A stretch of 47,980 nt of DNA, from NCBI RefSeq assembly GCF_026011715.1, contig NZ_BRVM01000023.1, positions 1-47,980 on the forward strand, read 5' to 3'. Of this stretch, positions 8,008-16,838 are shown piece after piece. This DNA comes from Cytobacillus sp. NCCP-133 (lineage in GTDB: Bacteria; Bacillota; Bacilli; Bacillales; Cytobacillaceae). A program made the position numbers and the translations under genes. Each line of letters opens with the position of its first letter. Position 1 is the stretch's first letter. The notes under the pieces are model-generated. The model saw only the letters and a list, made by a program, of their open reading frames with translations, did not search any database and was not told the origin of the DNA.

Positions 8008-9048
8008 ATGACCCAACTTTCTTCCAAAACACTAGAATTCAGCCAAGCCCAGGAAGCAGTAGACCACTTTTTCGAAAAGGGCTGGACTGATGGTCTGCCG
8101 ATTATCCCCCCGACCCCTGAAAGAGTCCAGGCAATGCTTGACTATGTGAAAGCGCAGCCGTCTGACATTGCAGGGACAATTCCGGAGAGAAACCGATTTA
8201 TTACGGCTGAAAAAGTTGCGATTAATGCGGTAATGGCTGGCTGCATCCCTGCTTATATGCCTGTCGTCATGGCGGCAATGGAGGCTGTTCTGGATCCGGC
8301 ATTTGGGGTTCACGGTCCAACAGCAAGTACAGGTGGCGCATCAATCCTTTTGATCGTCAACGGACCGATTATTCATCAAATCGGGCTCAATACCGGGAAA
8401 AATCTGATGGGTGGCGCCCATCGAGCGAATGCAACGATTGGACGTGCGATTGGCCTGATCATGAAGAATGCAGGCGGGTCTTCTCAATTTGACCAAACGA
8501 CAATCGGACATCCGGGAAAAATCAGTTTTTGCATTGGGGAAGCGGATGTTCCTGAATGGGACCCTCTTCATGTAGAGAGAGGGTTTAATCGAAGTGATAG
8601 CACAGTGACTGCCTTTGCTTCCGAAGGTCCGCATCAAATTAACAACCACGTAGCCCATATACCAGAGGGAATTTTGATGTCTATTGCTGACATCATGACC
8701 AATCTGGCAACCTTCCATATGCAAAGAAGCACGCAATGTGCGCTGGTGCTTTGCCCTGAACATGTGGCCACTCTATTGGAGCATGGATGGGATAAAGCTA
8801 GAGTAAAAGATTTTCTGTTCGAACATGCCAGAAGGAAAAAATCGGAGTTTTATCAGTTTGGCTTGAGACTGGAACCTTTAGCTGAGGAAAAAGATGAATG
8901 GGCAACAGCCTTTCCTTCCCCTGACGATATTCTGCTGATTACCGGAGGAGGTCCTGCCGGACGATTCTCGTCTTTTATTCCAGGCTGGGGAAGCGTCAGT
9001 CAATCTGTTGCGGTTACGAAGCAGGTTCGTTTGTCAGGCTTTACATGA
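8008..9048 (+). CDS. Conserved hypothetical protein, partner of UGSC selenoprotein
   Basis: A 346-residue soluble protein with a near-ideal ribosome binding site (AAGGAGGTGA, 4 nt before ATG). It has no signal peptide and no clear membrane helix. Striking conserved-looking blocks are FEKGWTDGLPIIPPTPERV, HGPTASTGGASILLIVNGP, NLMGGAHRANATIGRAIGL, TTIGHPGKISFCIGE and LLITGGGPAGRFSSFIPGWG. The Gly-rich loops suggest cofactor or substrate binding, but I recognise no named domain. It is co-directional with the UGSC gene, 65 nt upstream of it, and they probably share one promoter. I infer that the two proteins act together, perhaps as subunits of an oxidoreductase-like enzyme. That role is not established. 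Confidence 0.8.
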   Translation: MTQLSSKTLEFSQAQEAVDHFFEKGWTDGLPIIPPTPERVQAMLDYVKAQPSDIAGTIPERNRFITAEKVAINAVMAGCIPAYMPVVMAAMEAVLDPAFGVHGPTASTGGASILLIVNGPIIHQIGLNTGKNLMGGAHRANATIGRAIGLIMKNAGGSSQFDQTTIGHPGKISFCIGEADVPEWDPLHVERGFNRSDSTVTAFASEGPHQINNHVAHIPEGILMSIADIMTNLATFHMQRSTQCALVLCPEHVATLLEHGWDKARVKDFLFEHARRKKSEFYQFGLRLEPLAEEKDEWATAFPSPDDILLITGGGPAGRFSSFIPGWGSVSQSVAVTKQVRLSGFT

Positions 9049-9113
9049 AGTGACTGCTAATACGGGTCAGTTTGACTCGTGGCAATTAGAAAACTGTGAA
9101 AGGAGGAGAAGAA

Positions 9114-9647
9114 TTGATTTTGACAGATAAGGTTATTGTACTTGATCCAACAGAAGGCCCTGTGGAAACAGAAAACGTTTTGGCGCCCAGGCTATCGGAT
9201 GTGAAAGGAAGGAAAGTTGCCTTTATCAACAACGGAAAAAGAAATTCGGATGTTTTCTTATCAGCATTGGCTGAAGAGTTTCGTGAAAACCATCATGCGG
9301 AAGTCGTCTGGTTCGATAAAAAGAACCCTTCCCTGCCGTTTCCGGATGCTATGCTTGATCAATTGAAGTCCTGCCATGCCGTTGTAGCAGGTGTCGGCGA
9401 CTGAGGATCATGCAGCTCAAGCAGTGTGCTTGATGGAATCTATTTAGAAAAGCTCGGAATCCCTTCTGCAGCCGTCTGTACCGATAAGTTTATCGTACAG
9501 GGGACGACAGCTGCCCAGGTGCAGGGATTCAAGAATTATCATATCGTTGAAGTGTTTCACCCGATCGCTACCGCCCTTCCCGCTGCATTGAAGCAGGAAG
9601 CACAAAGAATCACCGGTGAAGTTCTGTCGGTTCTGACGAAAGAATGA
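9114..9647 (+). CDS. UGSC-family selenoprotein (in-frame TGA = Sec)
   Basis: The frame runs from a TTG at 9114 (AGGAGG about 8 nt upstream) through an in-frame TGA at 9402-9404 to a TGA stop at 9647, giving 177 residues counting selenocysteine. An upstream GTG at 9096 is in frame but overlaps the binding site. The protein before the TGA ends CHAVVAGVGD and resumes GSCSSSVLDG, giving the exact motif D-U-G-S-C of the UGSC (seleno)protein family. The downstream half (KLGIPSAAVCTDKF, HPIATALPAALKQEAQ) is colinear and coding-like. Twelve nt after the TGA a perfect 7-bp hairpin fits a bacterial SECIS. U and C in U-x-x-C would form a redox pair; the substrate is unknown. No selA, selB, selC or selD gene lies in this window, so decoding depends on machinery elsewhere. 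Confidence 0.85.
9402..9433 (+). promoter_or_regulatory. Candidate bacterial SECIS element
   Basis: The UGA at 9402-9404 is followed by 12 nt and then the 17-nt hairpin TCAAGCA-GTG-TGCTTGA at 9417-9433. It has seven perfect pairs and a GUG loop. The E. coli fdhF element has the same architecture: about 11 nt of spacing and a 17-nt mini-helix with a loop G and U contacted by SelB. The hairpin lies inside the coding frame, as bacterial SECIS elements do. Confidence 0.8.
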
Positions 9648-9654
9648 GTACATA

Positions 9655-9695
9655 CAAAAAGCCTTTCATCGCTTGATGAATAGGCTTTTTGTCTT
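9655..9695 (+). terminator. Rho-independent terminator of the UGSC unit
   Basis: CAAAAAGCCT pairs with AGGCTTTTTG, extended inside by TTCATC and GATGAA. It ends in TTTTTGTCTTCTCTTT. It lies 8 nt after the selenoprotein stop, which supports 9647, not 9404, as the real gene end. Confidence 0.85.
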
Positions 9696-9768
9696 CTCTT
9701 TACATAAGAAAGCTATTCCATGGTGCATCATAGCCATTTTCAGCTAGTATGTGACTTGCCGCTTCTTC

Positions 9769-10005
9769 TCAAAATCTCCAAGGGGGATTTCTGACATCAC
9801 CAGTTTTTAACCTTACTCTTTTTTCAAAATCCTTAAAATGGATAATCTCAGAAAGAAATTTACAACCATCTGCTTTTTCAAACTCTGCTCTGGCTTCATC
9901 CTTATTGTCATACTCAAACATTTTGATTCTGTCCTGTAAAAGAAGGGTTAAAATCCACACATCAATTCCCTCCCTGGTTATGAAGATAAGCTCTGGATCT
10001 TTCAT
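9769..10005 (-). CDS. Hypothetical protein (78 aa)
   Basis: A small soluble protein beginning MKDPELIFITREGIDVWILT and ending TGDVRNPPWRF. It has alternating hydrophobic and charged residues and a plausible mixed alpha/beta composition (KMFEYDNKDEARAEFEKADG). The ATG at 10005 was chosen; a TTG four codons upstream is also in frame. Neither has a good ribosome binding site. It is isolated between terminator-bounded plus-strand genes. No family recognised. Confidence 0.5.
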   Translation of the reverse strand: MKDPELIFITREGIDVWILTLLLQDRIKMFEYDNKDEARAEFEKADGCKFLSEIIHFKDFEKRVRLKTGDVRNPPWRF

Positions 10006-10017
10006 ATTTAAAATCAA

Positions 10018-10889
10018 AAACGCTAAAGGGCAGCTGCTGAATGGGTGATCTTGCTGTATGTATGAAATTTTGAATGAGAGACGAGTGCCGGTGGCAGATT
10101 CATATTTTTATAGCTTCTTATGACAGATAAATCGCTAATGTGTAAACAGATTAAAAGCAATGCTAATCAGCCAGCCAAGCACAAGCGTAACAGAAACATA
10201 TAAACCAACATAAAGTAAACCTCCATCACGATTCCTCCTAGCATCGTTTAGACTTGATCCCTTTTGGAACAATGGAAATTGTTTTCACCAGGTGGTTATC
10301 AATCTGGCTGCTAAATGCTAATCCAAATAACCAATTAGGCAATCAATTCATTCTGTTTTTTCCCGATCACTATCGAATGTTTTAATAATTGTCAGCTCCT
10401 TTCCTTCTAAAATAATGCCATAATAACAAGGGATCCTTAAAAAAATGTCGAACAATTAGACATTCACCTATTTGTAAATAGACTGTTAACTTCCTTTAAT
10501 AAACACCAGCAAAAACTAATATTTGTCTTATAGAAGAAGTCCTTTAATGTACTATCCATGTGAGAATCTGATTCATAAATTAATAACATTTAAAATTCAA
10601 AACAGCCTTTCGGCGCAGATTCCTTTAGTCCCTTATAAAGCTTCCTCACAATACTTTTTTTTCTCTGTAAAAGGGGTTTTAAGGATATTAACTTTTGAAT
10701 ATTCTGTTAATATTAAAGGAATTTTCCCAATTCAGCCGCATTTTTAGGTACAATCATTACAAGGGACATCTTCTTTCACTTTTTAACAAAGCTTCATTGC
10801 AGGCTGCAAAAGGCATATTGGCATTAAGGTGCAATACACTTCGCAGAGACAGATGTTTCTTTACTACATTTAAAAATAGGAGGTCATTT
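10018..10889. other. Long intergenic region with weak small-ORF signals
   Basis: No gene is firmly supported. On the minus strand a 16-residue frame, MKTISIVPKGIKSKRC (GTG start at about 10286), ends next to TAGGAGGAATC, which precedes a second tiny hydrophobic frame starting MEVYFMLVYMF at about 10230. The sequence AACAAT-GGAA-ATTGTT at 10268-10283 is an inverted repeat. These could be a leader peptide and a small membrane peptide, or noise. The rest, to the guanylate-kinase-like gene, is AT-rich. Confidence 0.3.
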
Positions 10890-11480
10890 ATGTATCAAAT
10901 CCAGGGAAAAGAAAAAATATTCATTTACACTGGTCCAGATGGATCAGGGAGAAAAACCATTGCTAAAATGGTGGCTACTGCGTTTGATATGCAAACCGTG
11001 CTTTCCTACACCACTCGTTCCCCCCGACATTATGAAAAAGATGGTGAAGACTATCATTTCATTGATGAACAAACCTTCAAGCAGATGCAAAAACAGCAAG
11101 AATTTCTCGAGAGTGTTGAAATTGATGGGTATTATTATGGAATTCGCGAAGAGGATATCGTCCAGGCATTCCAAAAGCATCCCCTCATCTATTTGACGCT
11201 GAATCCTGAAGGTGCCGAAAAGCTGAAAAAAATGTACGGCGAGCAGGTTATGAGCTTCTTTATTTTTGCGGATCGCGAAACGGTTATTGAGCGGCAAAAA
11301 GAACGCCAGGATCCTGAGGAAGACATCAAGCGGCACATGGCCCATTACGACGAAACAATGGGCTATAAAAAGAACTATAAACATGTATTGGAGAATTATG
11401 ATGCTCCGCAGACTGCTTTTCAAATTAGTGAACTGATCGAAGCGTTTTTAGAACGAGATGTTATCGTTACGGATTACTAA
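10890..11480 (+). CDS. Guanylate-kinase-like protein
   Basis: A 196-residue P-loop kinase of the guanylate kinase family. The Walker A loop reads GPDGSGRKT (residues 15-23) in place of the usual GxSGxGKS/T, with R-K-T after the last Gly. The GMP-binding region TTRSPRHYEKDGEDYHF is well kept, and HPLIYLTLNPEGAEKLKK and the lid region (VIERQKERQDPEEDI) follow. I start at the ATG at 10890 because TAGGAGG lies 5-6 nt upstream; the frame is open further 5' but lacks a site. It may be a paralogue of the housekeeping enzyme Gmk and its substrate is unproven. It stands alone with its own terminator. Confidence 0.85.
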   Translation: MYQIQGKEKIFIYTGPDGSGRKTIAKMVATAFDMQTVLSYTTRSPRHYEKDGEDYHFIDEQTFKQMQKQQEFLESVEIDGYYYGIREEDIVQAFQKHPLIYLTLNPEGAEKLKKMYGEQVMSFFIFADRETVIERQKERQDPEEDIKRHMAHYDETMGYKKNYKHVLENYDAPQTAFQISELIEAFLERDVIVTDY

Positions 11481-11500
11481 ATTAGTTGGCAGACAGCAAG

Positions 11501-11532
11501 AAAGGACGTGTGAATCTCACGCGTCCTTTTTC
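11501..11532 (+). terminator. Rho-independent terminator
   Basis: GGACGTGTGA pairs with TCACGCGTCC (one wobble pair), loop ATC, followed by TTTTTCGTTC. It lies 20 nt after the guanylate-kinase-like gene. Confidence 0.85.
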
Positions 11533-11600
11533 GTTCACTTATTATAGCCGCTTTCATCAAATGGCTACTGCTGTAATTGAACTCTTTCCTCGCCAGTCTC

Positions 11601-12053
11601 TTATTCTCTCTCCCTATTCATCCATCCATGAAACGCATAGATCAGCCCAATAAATAGGCAATAGCCCGCAAAGGTATTCATGTGATTCCATTCCTCTGCA
11701 TGAACGAACAGTCCCATATTTTCTGCCGCTTTTTCCATAACAGCCATCAATAAACTCAAGCACAATACAAATAGGATCCTTAACCATATCCTACACCTTT
11801 GCAGGAAATTCAAAATAACAATCATCGTGATCGGCAGGGCAACCAGTGTAAATCCGATATGAATGGAAAAAATGGATGGCAAGGGGCGAATCGGGAAGTG
11901 GTAAAGCTGCTTTCCGACATAATAAAGATCTAGATAGGTTCCCAATAAGGAAGCGAGGAGCATGGCAGGTATGTATCTTTTAATGCCAAATCGTGATGGC
12001 TTTTTTTGCCAGAGCTGCGAGCTCGAGTCTTTCAAGTGTTTTACAGTATTCAT
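11601..12053 (-). CDS. Integral membrane protein, CBO0543-like
   Basis: About 150 residues with four likely transmembrane helices (IPAMLLASLLGTYLDLYYVG; FTLVALPITMIVILNFL; ILFVLCLSLLMAVMEKAA; YCLFIGLIYAFHGWM). Loops carry aromatic residues (HAEEWNHMNTF). The layout resembles the CBO0543-type small membrane proteins common in Bacillaceae, another of which lies at 23541. I chose the ATG at 12053 because GGGGAG lies 7 nt before it. Its 5' end overlaps the DUF2515 gene by 74 nt in another frame, so translation is probably coupled. Function unknown. Confidence 0.7.
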   Translation of the reverse strand: MNTVKHLKDSSSQLWQKKPSRFGIKRYIPAMLLASLLGTYLDLYYVGKQLYHFPIRPLPSIFSIHIGFTLVALPITMIVILNFLQRCRIWLRILFVLCLSLLMAVMEKAAENMGLFVHAEEWNHMNTFAGYCLFIGLIYAFHGWMNRERE

Positions 12054-13113
12054 CCTGAATCTCCCCATTAATGGTATCTTCTATTTCCATAAAATAATCC
12101 AGTACGTGAAAGTGTTCAAACCAGTCCCCTTTTTCCGCTACTGCATGACTTACATTTTCCCAGGCGTTTTCAAGGGCCGGACTATAGATTCTTCTGCCCC
12201 CTGGCCGGAGGTTGCAGGATTTTAATTGAAACTGATATTTTTCGCCCGGCACCCCTTCATGAACAGCATTAAAAATAGCTGGCCAATAATCCTTCCTTGA
12301 TCCTGTATGAGGGTGGGTGTTCGCCCATTGTTCCGTGTTAGCAAGCACATCCTTGTTCCTGAATAAGACATGATACAGTCTCTTCCCTAATAGAATCCGC
12401 TCATGCAAAGACTCAAAATGATATAAAGTCAGCCCCTTTAAGTGAATTGCTCTCCCCTTTTTATATGGAAAAAGAATGTGATTGAGTGAAAGAAACTCCT
12501 GAAGCTTGAATTCAAGCTTGTGAAATACCCCGTTTTTATAATTGTGATTCTGAATCACCCTTTTTTCCAGGTAGCTTTGTTCATTTATAATCAGAGCGAT
12601 GGTGAGAAAGAATGGCTGACGCTTTCTCCAGAAGCAATTCCAGATTGCTTCCATAAAGACGGAAATATTTAAGAACGGAAGCAGGAAAAATAACGGCCTG
12701 TTTTTTCTAAGGCTTTCACGGTAAATCAAAAATTGCGGATAGGCATCCTGAAAGATGAGCCAGTTTCCCCTTTCCAGAAAAGAAAAAAAGGATTGTTTCT
12801 CCTTGTCCGATAATAATCTGGACAGTAGCTCACCCTTGAGATCGGTCATGTTCCAGCCGCCATTCCGGGAAACCATATGCCCGAGAAATGCCCAGTGAAT
12901 TTCTGGATGCTGCCGGTAGAAATCCAAATAAGCTTTTGTTCTTGTGACATTATTTTTATTCCATATTTCTGTTTCCCTTTTGATTTGATCGAGGATTTTC
13001 TTCTCTTCTGCTGATAGTGCTGCCGTTTTTTGGACACCTGTTCTTTTCTTTAATTCTTCCTTTATCATTTCAATGGGGGACTGCTCTTGTTTTGTCCGGA
13101 AAAAGATCTTCAT
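11980..13113 (-). CDS. DUF2515 family protein (YppC-like)
   Basis: A cytoplasmic protein of about 377 residues of the DUF2515 family, whose B. subtilis member is YppC. Recognisable segments are NVTRTKAYLDFYRQHPEIHW, FLGHMVSRNGGWNMTDLKG, RGNWLIFQDAYPQFLIY, TGSRKDYWPAIFNAVHEG and LEFAALA-like LELAALAKKAI at the end. Its function is unknown. The frame is open to a TTG at 13158. I prefer the ATG at 13113, which follows GAGGAGG closely and leaves room for promoters of the divergent sqhC gene. It is followed by an overlapping membrane-protein gene. Confidence 0.85.
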   Translation of the reverse strand: MKIFFRTKQEQSPIEMIKEELKKRTGVQKTAALSAEEKKILDQIKRETEIWNKNNVTRTKAYLDFYRQHPEIHWAFLGHMVSRNGGWNMTDLKGELLSRLLSDKEKQSFFSFLERGNWLIFQDAYPQFLIYRESLRKNRPLFFLLPFLNISVFMEAIWNCFWRKRQPFFLTIALIINEQSYLEKRVIQNHNYKNGVFHKLEFKLQEFLSLNHILFPYKKGRAIHLKGLTLYHFESLHERILLGKRLYHVLFRNKDVLANTEQWANTHPHTGSRKDYWPAIFNAVHEGVPGEKYQFQLKSCNLRPGGRRIYSPALENAWENVSHAVAEKGDWFEHFHVLDYFMEIEDTINGEIQDEYCKTLERLELAALAKKAITIWH

Positions 13114-13190
13114 CCCCTCCTCTATGAATTCTCCCTCCGTTAACTGAATATGAATCAATATAGGAAACTACCGGGAGAGGAATGTGAGTC

Positions 13191-15065
13191 ATGTACAATA
13201 CTACTCAAGGGATTAACCAGTTAATCCACAAGCTAAAAAAAGCCCAGTCTTCAGACGGTTCTTGGAAATATCCCTTTGATACAGGCATCTCGACAGATGC
13301 TTATATGATCATTTTATTAAGAACACTGGAAATACATGATGAAAAATTAATGAGGGGGCTGGTTTCCCGAATACGAAACAAACAGGAAGGAAATGGCGCC
13401 TGGAAACTTTTTTATGATGAAAGAGGTGGAAATGCGACTGCCACATTGGAGGCCTATTACGCACTCCTCTACTCCGGCTATGTTCAGAAGGAAGATCCAA
13501 GGATGATCGCAGCCAGGCGATTTATCCTTGAGAATGGCGGGATGGAAAATGTGAATATTTTTACGAAAATTATGCTCTCTTCCACCGGGCAGTACAAATG
13601 GCCAGCATCCTTTCCGATCCCGGTTGAAGTCATGCTTCTGCCCCTTTCTTTTCCCTTTAACTTCTATCAGTTTTCCGTATACGGACGAGTGAATCTTGCT
13701 CCTATCCTGATTCTGGCAGAAACTAAATTCAGCTTAAAAACGAAATATAGCCCGGACCTTTCAGAATTAAACCTAACAAGATCCGGAAACGATGATTGGG
13801 CCATTCACCCTGATTACCGCTCCTTATTATCAGCCATTAAAGACGGCATAGAAGACCTCTTGGGCCTGCCGGAACAGCTTCACTCCATGGCAATGGACCG
13901 GGCCAAAGAATATATGCTCGAGCGCATTGAACCGGATGGAACGTTTTATAGTTATTTCAGTTCAACCTTTTTAATGATCTTTGCCCTTTTATCATTGGGC
14001 TACGCTAAGGATGACCAGATCATAATAAAGGCCGTGAAGGGATTGAAATCGCTTCGGACGGATATCGGCAGTCTCCCGCATATGCAATATACAGATGCCA
14101 GTGTGTGGAACACTTCCCTCATTAATTCTACTCTCCAATTGGCCGGTGTTTCCCATAAAGACCCCTTTGTTCAAAAAGCAAACACCTACTTGCTGAAGCG
14201 GCAGCAGGATGAGTTTGGGGACTGGGTCATTCATAATCCGAATAGCTTGCCAGGCGGATGGGGATTTTCCGATGTCAATACAGTCAACCCTGATGTAGAC
14301 GACACGACTGCATCGCTCCGATCGATTGCCAGAAGCGCAAAGGATACCCCAATCTATCAGGGTGCCTGGGATCGGGGCATAAGCTGGCTTTTATCCATGC
14401 AGAATGAGGATGGCGGCTGGCCTTCATTTGAAAGGAATACCCAGAATCCATGGCTCGATTTCCTGCCGATCGAAAAGGGTGAATATATTTTTGGCGATCC
14501 GACCTCTGCCGATTTGACAGGAAGGACCCTGGAGTTTTTGGGCAGCTATACAGATCTTCCAAAGGATCATTCATCTTTTCAAAAAGCTTTTAAATGGCTT
14601 TTAAAAAATCAGGAGCAGGACGGTTCGTGGTATGGCAGATGGGGAGTTTGCTATATATATGGAACATGGGCGTCGCTCACAGGTCTTATGGCTGCTGGAT
14701 TATCTCCAGGTCACCCAGCCATCCGGAAGGGCGCTGACTTCTTGAAGAGGATTCAAAACCATGATGGCGGCTGGGGCGAATCCTGTCTGAGCGACAGTCA
14801 AAAAACATATGTACCCTTGAATGCAAGTACCCTAACGGACACGTCCTGGGCAGTTGATGCTTTACTTGCTGTTGAAGACAGGCCGACACCAGCCATTCAA
14901 AAAGGAATTCATTATTTGCTGAACTCGATTGATAAAGAGGATTGGACCACAGCCTATCCAAAAGGGCAAGCCATGGCAGAAAGCTTCTATATCCACTATC
15001 ACAGTTACCGCTATATCTTTCCCCTTATGGCTTTGTCGCATTACCATCGAAAGTTTGAACAATGA
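13191..15065 (+). CDS. sqhC: Sporulenol synthase / squalene-hopene-type cyclase
   Basis: A 624-residue terpene cyclase of the squalene-hopene cyclase superfamily, the size of B. subtilis SqhC, which converts tetraprenyl-beta-curcumene to sporulenol in spores. The catalytic D-x-D-D-T motif is intact as PDVDDTTA (Asp at about 368). QW repeats are spread along the chain: QSSDGSWKYPF, QEGNGAWKLF, MQNEDGGWPSF, QEQDGSWYGRWG and QNHDGGWGES. WGVCYIYGTWA near the C-terminus matches the family's hydrophobic cavity segment. It would sit on the membrane face. It is transcribed away from the DUF2515 gene and ends at a strong hairpin. Substrate (squalene or curcumene type) cannot be fixed from sequence alone. 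Confidence 0.92.
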   Translation: MYNTTQGINQLIHKLKKAQSSDGSWKYPFDTGISTDAYMIILLRTLEIHDEKLMRGLVSRIRNKQEGNGAWKLFYDERGGNATATLEAYYALLYSGYVQKEDPRMIAARRFILENGGMENVNIFTKIMLSSTGQYKWPASFPIPVEVMLLPLSFPFNFYQFSVYGRVNLAPILILAETKFSLKTKYSPDLSELNLTRSGNDDWAIHPDYRSLLSAIKDGIEDLLGLPEQLHSMAMDRAKEYMLERIEPDGTFYSYFSSTFLMIFALLSLGYAKDDQIIIKAVKGLKSLRTDIGSLPHMQYTDASVWNTSLINSTLQLAGVSHKDPFVQKANTYLLKRQQDEFGDWVIHNPNSLPGGWGFSDVNTVNPDVDDTTASLRSIARSAKDTPIYQGAWDRGISWLLSMQNEDGGWPSFERNTQNPWLDFLPIEKGEYIFGDPTSADLTGRTLEFLGSYTDLPKDHSSFQKAFKWLLKNQEQDGSWYGRWGVCYIYGTWASLTGLMAAGLSPGHPAIRKGADFLKRIQNHDGGWGESCLSDSQKTYVPLNASTLTDTSWAVDALLAVEDRPTPAIQKGIHYLLNSIDKEDWTTAYPKGQAMAESFYIHYHSYRYIFPLMALSHYHRKFEQ

Positions 15066-15114
15066 CACATTGCAATTGCCATTTCAATCTTTTTTGAGTT
15101 TCCAGGTAAAACAC

Positions 15115-15154
15115 AAGGCGCCTTCTGCTTAAGGCATATAGCAAAAGGCGCCTT
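15115..15154. terminator. Bidirectional terminator hairpin
   Basis: AAGGCGCCTTCTGCT pairs with AGCAAAAGGCGCCTT (14 of 15 pairs). It lies between the convergent sqhC and SagB-type genes. Each arm itself contains the palindrome AAGGCGCCTT. The tail is only weakly T-rich. Confidence 0.6.
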
Positions 15155-15242
15155 ATAATAAAAGTTGCAGCTTCTAGTCGTTCCGTACGGCTGTGCGTCG
15201 ATATTAACTTTACTTCCAACAGCAACAGGATCATCGCCTTGT

Positions 15243-16817
15243 CTAGCTAATTAAACTTCCCCTCAGCCATGGACGGGACCGATAAAAGCCAATCGGGATT
15301 TGGATGAGGCTCGTTTTCCCTTGTGATTCCAGTTTGTAAATTTCATCACACATTTTCGCATCATACCCGAGAAGTGGATGCCCTCCCATCCCGAGGGCAG
15401 TTGCCGCTATAAGCAAACGCTGCACAAGCATACCCGCTTCCATTTGCAGAATACGATAGCCTCTGAAGCCAAGTGCCGTTTTATAGAAATCTTTATCCCC
15501 TGCTACATGCAGACAGAGCGGGACTTGGAACAAATTCACATTGCCCATAGGCATTCCAGATTGTATTAAAAGCCGATGATCTCCAGGATTTAGCTCTCTC
15601 AGCGTATGAGCATCGCTGTCATAATAATAGGCGCCATCCGGAATGCCTTCAACATGGTTCAAACAGCCATAAAGTGTGACGAGTGACTGTCGATTGTCAG
15701 GTGCCGTGTCTATATCGTTCCGATACGGGAAGGAAGCGGCTGCCTCCTGCAGCAGAGCAGCCAATTGCTGCCCGCTAACCTTTCCTAAAGCGAAATCCAT
15801 GTCCGGTGAAAACCGCTTTCTGCAGACTGACGCCAGATCAAAAGATAATCTTTTTACATAAGGAAGAGCAACCTCCTTTCCCTCACAATTCCTCACTGCA
15901 GGTATGATTTGCTGAAACGATCCTGTTGATTCCAGCATGGACGCTTCATTGATTTTGGTTACCATCGGAAATTCTTTCACTCTGAGCGAACCGGTGGAAT
16001 AATGAGTCTGAATCGATTTCACTTCCTGGCACAATTCGGAGGCAGAGACGATCCCGTCTATATTGCTTCTGTTATTAAACCAATTTGTCGGTTCGACTGA
16101 GAGCGGGATAACGGCATATACGCTCTCCTCCTGTTCAGATAGCCCAAGGAGATGGTTGAGGGCACGATCAAGAAATTGGAAGTACACCCCCGCTGCAAAA
16201 CCAAACCTCTTCGCCACCTCTAATAATTGTCCGATCACCACACCTGCATCCAACCCCTGCAGGCGATAAGCAAAGTTATGATATTTAAAGAAATTTTTCC
16301 AAAACATGGTCGACACAAACACAGCACCAAAACAAGATGACACATCACAGCGATTGCCAAGAGCCCGATCTATATATGAATCATAATTGCCTTCACGCAG
16401 CAGAACCAGGCGGTGATGCAGCACATCATAATGGTATATGCCCTCAGGTAAATCCTCCAATTTCAGATACATGTATATTTCGTTTGGATACAGCGCTCCG
16501 CCAGAAGGAACAGACCGCCGAAACGACTGTATAAGTGGATCATCTTGTTCATTGGAATCAAAGAGAGAAACTGACTGGCAAACTTGATGCAGGCCGAATA
16601 CATACCAGAGAAAATGACCGATTCTCCTAAGGTCAGGCTTTGCCGGTGGATCCCATTCATCAAGCGAAAGGGGAACTTCCAGCGACAGGGGCACATCTGG
16701 CAAGCCGCGGTAAAGCTTATAAGCAAGCGGTGCATCTTCCCAATCCACTTCCCAGTCTGATGGGCTAACCTTTTCAATATCAAAATGCAAATTGTACAGA
16801 AATGTCTCTAGACTCAT
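15243..16817 (-). CDS. SagB-type azoline dehydrogenase, two nitroreductase domains
   Basis: A 524-residue FMN-dependent dehydrogenase that would oxidise thiazolines/oxazolines in the precursor peptide to thiazoles/oxazoles. It contains two nitroreductase-like halves. The first has RSVPSGGALYPNEIYMYL (about residue 95) and LQGLDAGVVIGQLLEVAKRF. The second has SLVTLYGCLNHVEGIPDGAY, ETGL-like FYKTALGFRGYRILQMEAGM and ATALGMGGHPLLGYD. This double-domain SagB form is what I recall from Bacillus heterocycloanthracin clusters. GGGAGG precedes the ATG. It lies 21 nt after the YcaO gene and is the last gene of the cluster. Confidence 0.9.
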   Translation of the reverse strand: MSLETFLYNLHFDIEKVSPSDWEVDWEDAPLAYKLYRGLPDVPLSLEVPLSLDEWDPPAKPDLRRIGHFLWYVFGLHQVCQSVSLFDSNEQDDPLIQSFRRSVPSGGALYPNEIYMYLKLEDLPEGIYHYDVLHHRLVLLREGNYDSYIDRALGNRCDVSSCFGAVFVSTMFWKNFFKYHNFAYRLQGLDAGVVIGQLLEVAKRFGFAAGVYFQFLDRALNHLLGLSEQEESVYAVIPLSVEPTNWFNNRSNIDGIVSASELCQEVKSIQTHYSTGSLRVKEFPMVTKINEASMLESTGSFQQIIPAVRNCEGKEVALPYVKRLSFDLASVCRKRFSPDMDFALGKVSGQQLAALLQEAAASFPYRNDIDTAPDNRQSLVTLYGCLNHVEGIPDGAYYYDSDAHTLRELNPGDHRLLIQSGMPMGNVNLFQVPLCLHVAGDKDFYKTALGFRGYRILQMEAGMLVQRLLIAATALGMGGHPLLGYDAKMCDEIYKLESQGKTSLIQIPIGFYRSRPWLRGSLIS

Positions 16818-16838
16818 CTTTTACCTCCCAGTCAGAGC

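Noticed and set aside
9096..9404. Stand-alone 102-aa protein ending at TGA 9404
   Set aside because: The frame continues in the same register with the UGSC motif and a hairpin, and the only terminator follows 9647.
10695..10889. 65-residue N-terminal extension of the guanylate-kinase-like protein
   Set aside because: No ribosome site at 10695, whereas ATG 10890 has TAGGAGG at good spacing and starts at the family's usual N-terminus.
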